Part shown: piece by piece, positions 45,569 to 56,490 of the stretch
Position numbering within the stretch: the first letter of the stretch is position 1
How the letters are laid out: every line of letters begins with the position of its first letter
Source of the DNA: Tubulanus polymorphus
Lineage: Eukaryota > Nemertea > Palaeonemertea > Tubulaniformes > Tubulanidae
Direction of reading: 5' to 3'
Assembly: GCF_964204645.1 (NCBI RefSeq)
Contig: NC_134036.1
Coordinates: forward strand, 10,712,704-10,776,703
Length of the DNA: 64,000 nucleotides
The notes under the pieces: generated by a model
What the model was told of the DNA's origin: nothing
Seen by the model: only the letters and a program-made list of their open reading frames with translations
Databases searched by the model: none
Position numbers and translations under genes: made by a program

Positions 45569-46906
45569 TTTTGATGTAACTTGAATTATCTGAGTAAATC
45601 ACCTGTAACTCTATACATGTTAAAATTCGATAGCAATTGTGTAAATATTTTTCAAATTACCTTGAAATATGTGGTAAGCTTTTCTATAAATCTCTAATTG
45701 ATTGAGTCGACATTACTGATCAGCAGGTAGCTATGTAAGATCCTGAAACGTGAATAGTGTACGGAAGTGAACAGACACAACTGTATGGAAATACGGTCAA
45801 TGTCGTGATAATAAAGCTTTAAATTCTTTTCTCAAATTATGCACTATGCTCCAAATCATTCATTTCGAATCAGCATTTTAATAAGTATAGGTGGCAGGTA
45901 TTACGATCCGTCCCTGATTATAATGAAATCATGGATCATCACCCCTTTCCAGCCTATTCCAGCCTATCATATTCACCAGAAAGACCTAACTAGAAAGAGG
46001 ACTATGAACCCCAGAATCTTACAACGATAGGCCAACAGCCCAGCATTCTAGACGGCACTTACTTGTAACGTTGATGCTAAACACAGTTATTGACAGTCTT
46101 ATAATCCAAATTTGCTAGTCGTCAACGGACTTTTGCTCTATAATTCAATGAAGTAAGGATCATCAATCAACTGAAATGAAAGGATATAAATAAAATCATT
46201 ATTAGTCTTGTGGAACTACCCCAGAAACTCTCCAGTCAGGAAACTAATGTTTAGGCCTATCAACTCTTTTTATTGTTTCTTATTCTTATCTTTTTTGAAG
46301 TCATAATAGACTACCACAGACAACCCAAACCACAGCCTAGACCCCTTGGCCAACTAATGATGCGGTTTGAGGTGGCTGTCGATTGATACTTTAATTTGAG
46401 GTCAAATTGATTGATTTGAATTGACGACGCACGTACTATTTCACATGGAATTTTTATCTTTTGAAGCCTAAATATCGAAACTTACCTCTCATCGTTGGCC
46501 ATCGCTAGTTATTCATATTCTCTTATAGAATATATGACGTGAATTACTTAGTGAAACCATGTTGAAAGCTAATACTGCGCTAAGAACTTCGCGAAATTCA
46601 CACAATTCTAATCAGCTGACTGCGATGTTTTTCTACCCGCGACCGGTTGACGACGCAGTGTCGTGTTGGTTACTTCCTTATACAAACATATTGTATTTCA
46701 ATTATTTTATCATTTCGATGGAAAATATACGGCTAATTTATTAATTGAGAGACAAATAAATCAACTTAGGCGGGTATATTGCAAAAAACACGATTTTACG
46801 ATAACGCTAACGTAAACGACTTGCCCTCAACAGGTGCTCCACAGGTGCGCGGATAGGTGCTTGCAGGTGCGCGGTTTAAGGTCAAGGTGAATTCGTTTTT
46901 CTATTA
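45569..46906. other. Transposon 3' non-coding arm
   Basis: The AT-rich 1.3-kb stretch between transposase stop and right TIR has an AATAAA at about 45811 as a possible polyadenylation signal. It ends in the CAGGTGC-rich subterminal segment. No exon is supported. Confidence 0.5.
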
Positions 46907-46920
46907 CGCCTACGGTCGTG

Positions 46921-47212
46921 GATTATCGTTATGTTTCGATATGTTGGAAACGTCACACAAATCGGCTTGAAATTGTGAGTTAAGTCTGTACGCGACGGTT
47001 TTGTTTCTCGGAAATCGTTTCCGGGCCGGTGCATGTAGGGTGTATACTTCCTGGCTTAACAACCAATCTTTAATTTGTCTTCGAGAAATCTTCTGACCGT
47101 TTACTTTTGCTAGTCTGGTTAGAGTTTGAACGCTTCCAAAAGAACCGGGATGTTTTGGTGTGAAATATACTTTTTTCAACCACTTGTTCTGCATTTCCGT
47201 CAACTTTGTCAT
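46921..47212 (-). pseudogene. Integrase, N-terminal part, cut by the DDE transposon
   Basis: ATG at 47212 starts LTEMQNKWLKKVYFTPKHP, then the helix-turn-helix-like region (SVQTLTRLAKVNGQKISRRQ) and the beginning of the catalytic core with the first Asp (QFQADLCDV). The frame then runs into the transposon end at 46920. Bases 46921-46924 (GATT) equal 41007-41010, and the codon phase on both sides agrees. This shows one gene interrupted by a 5.9-kb insertion with a 4-bp duplication. Confidence 0.9.
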
Positions 47213-47590
47213 TATTATCAATTACGATTGAATTACCTCGACAACAAGAGGAAATACAATTTATTTTACTAAACTTGCAGTTCGACTCTAAATTTTTATC
47301 GGCTAAACAGCAGCACAATTTCAATACCTTACTACACATGTTTGCAAATAATTATAATAGAGATGTTTACACGCGGTATGTAGCCTTTTAAAGGATCTTA
47401 TACCAAACCAGGTTCGTAATAAAGAAATGAAACTCTATTTCCTGTTTGAACATATTTATATGCCATTAATTTCCGGTTTTACAAATTAAAAAGGGAAAAT
47501 ACCAAAAGGTTCGACAAAATTCCCGATTGAGTAAACTTGGGTTTGATAGAAAATTTAATTACGCAAAATTAGGTTTGAACATTTTTTATT

Positions 47591-47887
47591 TCAAAAAATC
47601 ATATAAAGTTTCTTTATAACATACTTCTGAGTGGGTAATGTTTTAGTTAATTTTATACAAAATATCGCGCCAACAATTTTACGAAATAGATTACCGGACA
47701 TATCGAGTTCCTTTAGAATCGTTTTTAAGCTATTCACGTCACTACGTTTTTCGACGAAAGTTGTCACCATACGATTGATGTCGTCTAGATAATTTCTAGG
47801 TATAAATATCACGTATATGTGTGTCATTTCGAATAATCCGTATAACATAAATCTCACAATCTTCTCCATAATCATCAGCATCATCAA
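47591..47887 (-). CDS. Polinton small protein of unknown function (98 aa)
   Basis: Intact frame from ATG 47887, starting two bases after the TBP-like stop. A Met-rich hydrophobic N-terminus (FMLYGLFEMTHIYVIFIP) is followed by a helical, basic C-terminal part (SLKTILKELDMSGNLFRKIV). No family recognised. Tight spacing suggests co-transcription with the TBP-like gene, or that it is an extension of it. Confidence 0.5.
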   Translation of the reverse strand: MMMLMIMEKIVRFMLYGLFEMTHIYVIFIPRNYLDDINRMVTTFVEKRSDVNSLKTILKELDMSGNLFRKIVGAIFCIKLTKTLPTQKYVIKKLYMIF

Positions 47888-47889
47888 TA

Positions 47890-48443
47890 TTAATACGACT
47901 TTATAAAGTTTTTTTTAAAAGAGTCGTGACAGAGAAGGATATTTAAAAGAATGTTAGAGTACACATCTTCTATAACTCGTTCATTTCTAGCTCCTGTTAA
48001 GATGATTGTTCCACCGTTATGTACGATACATTTTATTCCATTTTCCGCTGTATAAACGAGTCCGGGAAATATTTCTGGTTCATAACTCGAGCTGCTACCC
48101 AGCAAATTGTCAAGAGTTTTCAGAGAAATTCGTTTTCAGTTTTCTTCACAGCCGAAATAGTTTGTACTTTGAAATCGGAAAATGTAACTTTATATCCCAA
48201 CTTTTGCACTTTTCGACCAAATTGTCTCGCTGCTTGTTTGTTCCGAGATATACTTTTCGAACCCGTTATTACCATTTTACCATTTCTAAATAATAAACAA
48301 GTTCCATCGACTTTCCGATGTTTCCATATCGCTCCACTGAAATTACGTTTGTTGTAAATAATGTTACTTTCTGTATTAGCTAAACTAGTTAGATCAATTT
48401 CACAGTTTAAGCAAGCCGTTCCGACCACGTTGACTATCTCCAT
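47890..48443 (-). pseudogene. TATA-binding-protein (TBP) homologue encoded by the Polinton, one frameshift
   Basis: ATG 48443 starts a frame with the first TBP saddle repeat: VNVVGTACLNCEIDLTSLAN, GKMVITGSKS and AARQFGRKVQKLGYKV, all at the spacing of eukaryotic TBP. The frame ends at 48120. The second repeat continues at once in another frame (to 47890) with SSYEPEIFPGLVY and GTIILTGARN. Total length is about 185 residues, the size of the TBP core without the N-terminal tail. One of the DNA-kinking Phe positions in repeat 2 appears replaced (IVHNGG). It is presumably a viral general transcription factor or competitor of host TBP. The homology is plain, the role inferred. Confidence 0.85.
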
Positions 48444-48554
48444 TTTAATGACGATTCGTGTATAAACGGGTACTCCGTGTAGACAAAAGAAGAGAGCGAC
48501 ATATGTTGTCATTACATAATAATAATGATAATAGTATTTATTGTTAGATTCGTA

Positions 48555-49250
48555 TTAAAAGAAGATCCATTTATTACATTTGACTTTATTTCGTTTCACA
48601 ACTTGTCGTCCAGAACCGCGCTGATTGACATCGGACTCGTCATCTACACCGAGAACTAAGGCTCTTTTACGCTTAGGCTTCGCATCAATGGTAAGAGAAG
48701 TCATTTTTATCATATCGCGTAATTTACCATTATTTACGAGCGTTACGGGTATATTTAGTATTTGGAACGTTTTGACAAATTCATCCATACCCGGTGCGTT
48801 AAAATTGCTCGACTGAACCATTGACGTATATAACAAATCAATCAAATTACTATTCGGCACTAAAATTCCCTTGAAGTTTATTTCCATACGTTCGTTCCAG
48901 TCTATCAAGTGAGAATTATTCTTAAACATACGTAAAATCTGTCCCGATTTTTCATGATATCTTTGTGGTAAAAGTTTGAGAATGTTATCAATTTCGAATG
49001 GCGTTTCATGTTGATGTTTTTCTTCTCTTTCCGCTTCGGGTTCATTCTGTATTTTCTCTGGTACGTCGGGTATCTGCGTAGGTGAATCCCTATCTTTCAA
49101 GATTTGATGTAAACGTTGATTGTAAACGAAATAATTCTTTTCATTCGACAAAACAGTTTTGTCGTCGAGTTGTCGTTCTTCTAGATATTCTTGTAATAAG
49201 GTCAACATTGATTCGGGTACGATAATGAGTTTCTCAACAGGGTTAGCCAT
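48555..49250 (-). CDS. Conserved Polinton protein of unknown function (231 aa)
   Basis: Intact frame. A helical N-terminus (PESMLTLLQEYLEERQ) is followed by an acidic linker. A conserved block comes next (LLPQRYHEKSGQILRMFKNN, then GILVPNSNLIDLLYTSMV), which I recall from many invertebrate Polintons. The C-terminus is basic (KRKRALVLGV and RQVVKRNKVK). It overlaps the next upstream gene by eight bases. Possibly a virion or packaging component; no biochemical role is known to me. Confidence 0.7.
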   Translation of the reverse strand: MANPVEKLIIVPESMLTLLQEYLEERQLDDKTVLSNEKNYFVYNQRLHQILKDRDSPTQIPDVPEKIQNEPEAEREEKHQHETPFEIDNILKLLPQRYHEKSGQILRMFKNNSHLIDWNERMEINFKGILVPNSNLIDLLYTSMVQSSNFNAPGMDEFVKTFQILNIPVTLVNNGKLRDMIKMTSLTIDAKPKRKRALVLGVDDESDVNQRGSGRQVVKRNKVKCNKWIFF

Positions 49251-49680
49251 TTCTAATTTTGTTTTCGATCGTTGCTCCTATAGCAGCTCCTGCTGCACTA
49301 GCCGCTAGACCACCGAGAGCGGGTAATAAAGCCGGTAATAAGAATGGCAAAGAGCCACCTTTTTGCGAAATAATTTTCCGTTTGTGTTTCCCTGCAAGAG
49401 ATTTGTTTGCTAGCATACGTATGTATCGTTTATGCTGTTTCAAAACGCGTTTCTCTTTTGCACTGTGCGGTATATTTCCGACGAGCGAATTCATACACAT
49501 TTCCGACAAACATTTAATGAATCCTAAAGGCGCATTGTCAACAACTCCTTTTCTTAGTTTCCGATCAGATGTTGCCAATACGTGTAGATGGGGCGTATAC
49601 TTTTTAATATTACTATGCTTATCGGGTTTGCGACGTTTCGCGGGTAGTACACTTCGCGACTTGGCCATCCTTTTAATCAT
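49243..49680 (-). CDS. Basic core-like protein with Gly/Ala hydrophobic tail
   Basis: ATG 49680 begins a 145-residue intact frame. It has a basic N-terminus (SRSVLPAKRRKPDKH), a conserved helical block (FIKCLSEMCMNSLVGNIPHS), a basic stretch (RMLANKSLAGKHKRKIISQK) and a hydrophobic Leu/Ala/Gly tail (LPFLLPALLPALGGLAASAA). A similar arrangement is found in Polinton core or minor-capsid proteins. It overlaps the following gene's start by a few bases. Confidence 0.6.
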   Translation of the reverse strand: MIKRMAKSRSVLPAKRRKPDKHSNIKKYTPHLHVLATSDRKLRKGVVDNAPLGFIKCLSEMCMNSLVGNIPHSAKEKRVLKQHKRYIRMLANKSLAGKHKRKIISQKGGSLPFLLPALLPALGGLAASAAGAAIGATIENKIRNG

Positions 49681-49722
49681 ATTCACAACATTATCGAAAT
49701 CTCGGACAGTTACTTTTAATGC

Positions 49723-50370
49723 TTAAGTTTTTCTCGGTTTATATACAACGTGGTATTTATCGCTAGGTAGAATGCGGGTCCTTATACGCCATCTATCTTC
49801 CGTGTGAGGTTTGAAGTCCAATAACAAATATCCGTGAGGATTTTTAGTAGCATCTTTGAACGCGTATTCGACTTCCTTCCTCAGACCGGCTTGTTGCGCT
49901 AGAGTTTTTATTTGATTTCTGTCCCTCGCCGACTTGAACGCTATTATATAGTGACAATTAAGACTAATGTTTCTGAATTGTCGCCCTTTGGGAAATAAAT
50001 TTTGAACTATAGTGATCACCGATATGTTTTTATGGTGTGACCCCTTTGTATAAATGACCGCTAGATTTTTGTCTGACGCAATTTCATCCATCAAATCATC
50101 GATAATTATCAAAGTACGTTGACTACCATCTATATTTTCGTAAATCTCTGATGAAAATCCTTGAATAAACGTCACCCCTTCATCCTGTAGGTCCGCGAAT
50201 AACTTCGACTGCGCTTCCCCGTAAAACCAGTAAATTTTCTCTGGCGGTTCGTTTATAACTTTTTCTTTGATGATGTTTTTCACGAGTCATGTTTTTCCAC
50301 ATCCGGTGGGACCACTAACTAAGGCGGTCATCGGGTGAATCAAATTTCGAGGGCCGGTATATTCAGTCAT
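49723..50370 (-). pseudogene. FtsK/HerA-type genome-packaging ATPase, one in-frame stop
   Basis: ATG 50370 to 49723 gives 216 codons. The Walker A loop (GPTGCGKT) ends at codon 27 and is followed at once by TGA (50289-50287). The rest is open: Walker B LIIIDDLMDEIAS, a sensor-like SVITIVQNLFPKG and the YYLLDF-type end (GYLLLDFKPHT). Length and motifs fit the A32-like ATPase of Polintons, which pumps DNA into capsids. It is divergent from the polymerase gene across 134 bp. Confidence 0.88.
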
Positions 50371-50504
50371 TTAAAAAAACTATATTACACGCTTTTTTCG
50401 GGTATATCGAGTATATGTTTAAGTATATCTCTTTTAATGATTGATAAAATGTATAACTAATTTTCCGGGGGTTTGTTATATTTTTCAGAAAACAAAAAGA
50501 AAAA
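50371..50504. promoter_or_regulatory. Divergent promoter between ATPase and polymerase genes
   Basis: A 134-bp AT-rich gap lies between the oppositely oriented starts at 50370 and 50505. It has TATA-like words (GGTATATCGAGTATATG and AAGTATATC). A TTTTTCAG acceptor-like word 17 bp before the polymerase ATG leaves open that the mRNA has an upstream leader exon. Confidence 0.45.
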
Positions 50505-50685
50505 ATGGTGCATTATTGTAAAATTTGTGGAAAAACGTTCGAATACAAACACGTACTCGAACGCCACGAAATGACGCATATCGGCAAGAAAGGGTTTAAG
50601 TGCTCGTTGTGCGGGAAGGCATTCGGTAGGAAGGATGCCCTGGTTCGACATATGAAGTCGAGACAACACCGACTATCATCACCCC

Positions 50686-50717
<32 letters not shown>

Positions 50718-53700
50718 GATCCGTTACCGCACGTGTCATCACCCGCAGCGAGTAGTAGTACTTCAATGACGAATACAAAATCTTCCGAATTCCGATGCAC
50801 GTGGTGTACCAAAGTGTTTGGGAGCGTAACAGGGTTGAAAAAACACTCCGAAGTTTGCATTCAAAAACCCAGTACCAGCGAAGAAGAACCGAAACAGAAA
50901 AGGAAACGAACAGACGCATACGACGAAATAATAAAAGACGGTGTTACGTTACGAAGAGTATGTATCGCTTTACTTTTATAAAGAAGCTATATATTTATAA
51001 AATATAAGTTAATGTGAAATATTTTCAATGTTTTAAAACGTTGTAATTCATGGTCTTTCCAGATGCATCGGCAAGAGAGTAAAAAGTTTTCGATGAAAAC
51101 CGATGTGTTTAAAGCAACCCTCAACATGCCCGATGACGACGAACCATCGAACGATACTCAGGATGACCAACCGCCTGAGATTAGTACACTCATTCGTAAT
51201 TCAATAAATACAATCATGGAGGGAATCTTCGAGATGATGGGTGCCACTGATCGCGATCACATGAGGTTGTCAATCGAACATCCCGATTTAAACGGCAATA
51301 TCAACTTTCCGCTGATGAATGTCAGGGAACTCTCTTTAGAGTTCATAGTAGATACGATCGGAAAGGTGTTGCAATCGCATGAATCGTTGGATGTGAATGG
51401 AATAATTTTCCATTGCATTTTTATTAGACTACCCGAAGGCGGTGGTTATAAGAAACGCGTTAGCGTGAATCTAGAAAATTTCACGAAAACGAAACGATCG
51501 ATTGTACGCATTATCAACCCCGACGACGAGATATGTCTGGCGAGGGCACTCGTAGTAGGTAAAGCGCTAGCCGACAATAACCCCGCATACGACCAATTGA
51601 GACATCCAGAAAAGTGCGCTCAACAAACAGCTGCTATACAATTACACCATGAGGCCAACGTTCCAGTCGGTCTTTGTGGTTTAGGTGAGCTAGATAAATT
51701 TTGCAAAACCGTTTTGAAACAATACCACGTGATTGTTGTCACCGGTGATAACGTCAGTTACAGATATCTTTATGAAAACGGGAAACCCGATTGTGAACGA
51801 CATATTATTCTTTTATATTCCGATAACCACTTCGACGTTATCAAATCGATGACAGCATTCACGTGTAAATCGTACTACTGTTTTAAATGTAGAAGAGGAT
51901 TCAAATCGTTGGAAAACGACAAATGTAAAAACATTTGTTCTTTATGTTTAGGTATAGATTGCGTTAAGCAACCCGGTGTATTCTATTGCGCTAGGTGCCG
52001 CATATATTTCAAAAACGAGTCGTGTTTCCTTCAGCACACGACTCGCAAAAATAAATTCGGTTCGGTAATGTGCGATCGAAAAGCACGTTGTCCCGGTGTA
52101 TTCTATTGCGCTAGGTGCCGCATATATTTCAAAAACGAGTCGTGTTTCCTTCAGCACACGACTCGCAAAAATAAATTCGGTTCGGTAATGTGCGATCGAA
52201 AAGCACGTTGTCTCAGTTGTAAAAAAATTGTCGCACGAAATCAATTAGACGATCATAATTGCGGGTTGAACTTTTGCAAATCGTGCGGTAAAGATATGCC
52301 CCTCGATCACCTCTGTTACATGCAACTGGTCACAAAAAAGTCTAACGACGACGACGACGATGAAAAGGTCGCCGAAAAATCCACCGAATTCGTCTTGGAA
52401 AAAAAATTAATATCGTTTGACTTCGAGACGATGACGGTGGATGGTACGCACAGAGTTATTTTGGCGTTTGCGCACCGTACGTGCGGTACTTGTGCTTTGA
52501 CCAAAAGAACCGCCGATTCGACATGTAGCGATTGTGGGAAAAACGAGCACATATTTACCAGCGATACCTCGTTCTGCGAATGGTTATTTTCAGAAGAGAA
52601 CCGAGGGTCGCTGGTGTTTGCCCACAATTTCATGTCATTCGACGGTTACTTTGTGTTAAGGTTTCTAGTGAATCAGGGCATTTTACCCGAAGTTATCCCT
52701 AATGGCGGTAAAATCATGTCCATGTACGTGAAGCATTTGAATATGCAATTTTTAGATACATTAAACTTTTTACCCATGAAATTGGCAAAATTACCATCGA
52801 CGTTGGGGTTAATTGAATTAAAAAAGGGGTATTTTCCCTATCTCTTCTGCCGGGAGGAAACTTTGAATTATTCCGGTCCGGTACCCGAATCAAAATATTA
52901 TAACCCCGACGGAATGAGCGAGAACGATCGACAGCAATTTCTCAAATGGCACGCCGAACAGCTTGAAAAACATTTCGATATGCAAACCGAGCTAGTCGAG
53001 TATTGCCGCTCGGATGTCGATATTCTGATGCAATCCGTAGTCAAATTCCAAGAGCTATTCTATAGTATTACGAGTGTCGACCCATTCGACGGTTGCATCA
53101 CGATCGCCGCAGCGTGCAATCTCGCACTCAGATCGCGTTTTTTAAAACCCGACACGATTGGTCTCATACCACCGGGTGGATATAAACCAAACGCAAAGTA
53201 TTCAAAAATGGCTGTTCGGTGGTTGAAATGGTTGGCGGTGGAAAAAAATTTGGATATCAAACACGTTTTGAACGGGGGTGAAGTAACACTCGGTAAATTT
53301 AAGGTAGACGGCTTCCACGAAAAAACACGCACCGTCTACGGGTTTAACGGGTGTTACTTTCACGGTTGCCCCGAATGCTTCCCGGTTAGAGGTGACCCGG
53401 TAGCTTGTAACAGAGGTGGTCGTACGTTTGACGACGTGTATCAGGCTACGTTACGTCGTAAGCACGAGTTGGAAACAATGGGTTATACTGTTGTGCAAAT
53501 GTGGGAACACGATTACAACCGTAAGATTCGTGACGACGTAAATTTTAAGTCTTTTGTGGAACGTGTAACTGTTTTCGACCCCCTCGAACCTAGAAAATGT
53601 TTCTACGGGGGTCGAACTAACGCCATAAAGCTTCATCATAAAATCGTCGACGATGAAAAAATCAGCTACATCGACATTTGCTCTTTATACCCGTACGTGA

Positions 53701-54939
53701 ATAGTCGATGTAGCTACCCGATTGGGCACCCAGATGTTATCACTGAAAATTTCAGCAGCGATATATCTGAATATTACGGTCTAATCAAATGCTCAATTTT
53801 ACCACCCCGGGGTTTATTTCTGCCCGTATTACCATACAGGTCCGGTGGTAAATTGACGTTCCCACTTTGCGCAACATGCGCCAACACGTGTAACCAACAC
53901 GACGTATGCACGCATAACGAAACGGAGCGCGTTCTTGGTTACGCTAGAGGTGGAGAAAGCCATAAGTTTGGGTTATAAAATCATTCAAATTCATGACGTC
54001 TGGCATTGGAACTCACATGCAACGGGCCTGTTCAAAGATTACATTAATCAATTTCTTAAAGTGAAAACCGAAGCCAGTGGGTGGCCGCGCGATAATATGT
54101 CAGAGGCTGAAAGAGATAAATTCATAGATGATTACAAATTTCGGGAGGGGGTTCATTTGGAAAAAGAGAAAATCAAAAAGATTAGTGGCCTTCGAACTGT
54201 CGCGAAGTTATGTCTAAATTCAATGTGGGGGAAACTCGGGCAGAAACAAAATAAAACTACATCGAAATATATTTCCGACCCGGGTGATTTGTTCGCCATG
54301 ATAAACGACTCGTCGTTAGAGATCAGCGATGTGTTATTGTGCAACGACGGGATTGTACGCGTACACTATAAAAAGGTCGACGACGCTGTCGAAATGAGTT
54401 TGAGAACAAACGTTACTCTAGCCGCATTCACAACGGCGCATGCGCGGTTGATATTATATATCTATATGGAAAAATTAGGGGATCGAACCCTATACTCAGA
54501 TACGGATTCCATAATATACGTTCACAAACCGGGGGATAGGTGCCCCTCTACTGGAGTATTTTTAGGGGATATGACCGACGAGTTATCGGGGGATTATGGG
54601 GAGGGGGCCTATATCACAGAGTTTGTATCGGGAGGGCCAAAAAATTACTCGTTTAATGTGTACTCGCCGCGGGATAAAAAGTATTCCACGGTATGTAAAG
54701 TTAAGGGGATATCGCTTAACCATAGAAATAATAAAATAATAAACTTTAATTCTATGTTAGAAATGGTCGTCGACGGGAAATTTGATCATTTGTACGTTAA
54801 TAACCCGAACAAAATTACTAGGCTAATAAAAACGTGCGACATTGTAAATAGAGATGAACGAAAGATTTATCGTGCTGTATATACGAAACGTGCGTTTGTT
54901 CCGGGTACACCGCACATTACCGTTCCATTTGGTTTTTGA
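50505..54939 (+). pseudogene. Protein-primed family B DNA polymerase, frameshifted
   Basis: Exon 1 (50505-50957) encodes C2H2 fingers ([45 protein letters not shown]). After an intron (GTATGT..TTCCAG) exon 2 starts at 51063. It has a cysteine-rich region, exonuclease motifs (ISFDFETMTVDG; VFAHNFMSFDGYF; YCRSDVDIL), polymerase motif A (YIDICSLYPYVNS), motif B (KLCLNSMWGKLG) and motif C (LYSDTDSIIY). It ends with YTKRAFVPGTP. The frame changes near 53925-53945, with apparent loss of a few bases, so motif A and motifs B/C lie in different frames. A 120-bp tandem duplication lies in the cysteine-rich part. Confidence 0.93.
51972..52211 (+). repeat. Exact 120-bp tandem duplication inside the polymerase gene
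   Basis: 51972-52091 and 52092-52211 look identical base for base. Each codes a 40-residue zinc-finger-like unit (GVFYCARCRIYFKNESCFLQ and RKNKFGSVMCDRKARC). The frame is preserved. Identity of both copies implies a very recent event or an assembly artefact. Confidence 0.95.
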
Positions 54940-55429
54940 GAAAAAATGAGAAATTATGAACGAAAACTGTTTTTTGTATATTTTACCCATATGGTTTGTA
55001 TCGATTTCGTTTTATATCATTTACGCATAAAGAACAAATGTTTTTACATTTATCGTTTTCCAACGATTTGAAGTAAACAACATATTTTACCCGTATTGTT
55101 TGTATCAATTTTGTTTTATATCATTTACGACGTACATTAGATGTATTACCGTAGTAAGAATGATAACTTTTTTTTTTTGGTTGTATATTTGTAAAATCGG
55201 CAACTATGCTCTAATCCTCAAATTTCCGATGAGTGTTGTAAAATCCAGATATTCCGTTTTATATTCTTATTTCAATATATATCATATGTCACGATCCATA
55301 TATATACCAGAAGAATGATGAATGAAAAGATGTTTATTCTATATTATTTTTATACTTTTTATTACGTATTCATAAAGAGATCAATAAATTATACTTTTAT
55401 TTTTACGCTTATACATATATGATTGTTTT
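54940..55429. other. Non-coding spacer between converging polymerase and PC4-like genes
   Basis: AT-rich, with a near-duplicate segment (TTTTACCCATATGG near 54983 and TTTTACCCGTATTG near 55085, each followed by TTTGTATCGATT or TTTGTATCAATT and TTATATCATTTACG). It includes AATAAATT at 55382. Probably holds both polyadenylation regions. Confidence 0.5.
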
Positions 55430-56343
55430 TTACTTAAATGAAATATCGAAGTACTCAGGGCATTGCAGTATATCTGACGTGTCATCATCCGGACAAAATA
55501 AACATCGATCCTCCTGATTTTCGTGAAAACAGATTGACATTTCTTCTAGTTCCGGTGCATCGTGCTCGAAATTGATAGCTTCTAAATTTTGCCACTGCGC
55601 GAGAGACAACGTTATACCGGTACTGGTGGCTTTTGTTTCACCGACGACAACGTCTCTAGTATATTTTCTAATGTCAACGCAAATATGCCCTGAATGTAGT
55701 GAACGGTATATTTTTAAATAGTTATTTCGACCTAAGCTGAACATGCCTTTGTGTAAATGATTGTTTTTTACGGATAAGATATCATCCTCGATGGCTGCTT
55801 TTCGACGGTTTAGATTTATCCATTCCTCCAAATACAACGAAATTCCACACTTTGTAGGGAATAGTTTCATTTTACGATTACAATCGTGCAATCGTATGTC
55901 GATTCGTTTCTTCCCCTGCCACAATTTTACAGACGCATATACCCTCATTCCTATATAGTGAGGATCCTGGTTGAAATTCGCCTTGTAGGTTTTACATTCT
56001 GTATTGGAGACTTGCCGTAATGACTGCGGTGTTAAAACATTGTCCGTAGCATTTTCATCGTGGAAGCCTGAAAAAGAAAACGAAATAATTATTATTAACA
56101 ACGACTGTCATGAAAAGTGACCCCGCTACATGATATCCCCCCCTAAGTTAAAAGTACAAAGATATTGAAAATTAAATTAAATCAAAAATTTAACGTACCA
56201 CTAAAATCCAATTTTAGATTGGGGTATTTTCCTCTTCGTTCCTGTAAGTTAAGTTTTTGACGCTTTTTCGGTGCACACATATCATCGACTTCTACGATAT
56301 GCAGAGACTGCAGAGAGAGATACGATGAACTAGTCGGCTCCAT
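55430..56343 (-). CDS. Two-domain PC4-like transcription coactivator encoded by the Polinton
   Basis: Exon 1 (56343-56199) and exon 2 (56067-55430) join in phase to 261 codons without stops. After a basic segment (APKKRQKLNLQERRGKY) come two copies of a PC4-like fold. The first is VKLWQGKKRIDIRLHD..KCGISLYLEEWINLNR. The second is LKIYRSLHSGHICVDIRKY..STGITLSLAQWQNLE. PC4 (SUB1) family members bind single-stranded DNA and help RNA polymerase II initiation, and the pattern VDIR..GI.L....W..L is their hallmark. The C-terminus is acidic with a CLFC pair. It lies next to the right TIR and points inward. Confidence 0.8.
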
Positions 56344-56490
56344 TTTAATATATTCCTTTGCGATCGTGACGATGTTTACCCCTTGATGGCTGGTAACTAA
56401 ATGATAACTTTTCGACCTATGATGTAAATCTATTGCATAAATATTCTTGCCCGCACTTGTTTTTGTGTCGTGGCAATGGTTTCACATATG

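Larger units (their letters stand above)
41011..46920 (+). mobile_element. Complete 5.9-kb DDE transposon with 4-bp target duplication
   Basis: Ends are CACGACCGTAGGCG (41011-41024) and its exact complement (46907-46920). GATT flanks both sides. It contains one transposase gene with three exons and an intact frame, so it may be autonomous. Its left arm is matched by bases 1-969. The CAC..GTG ends and 4-bp duplication recall the CACTA/Mirage/Chapaev group, yet the protein does not clearly match; classification is open. The right subterminal region has four CAGGTGC-type words (46829-46880). Confidence 0.92.
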
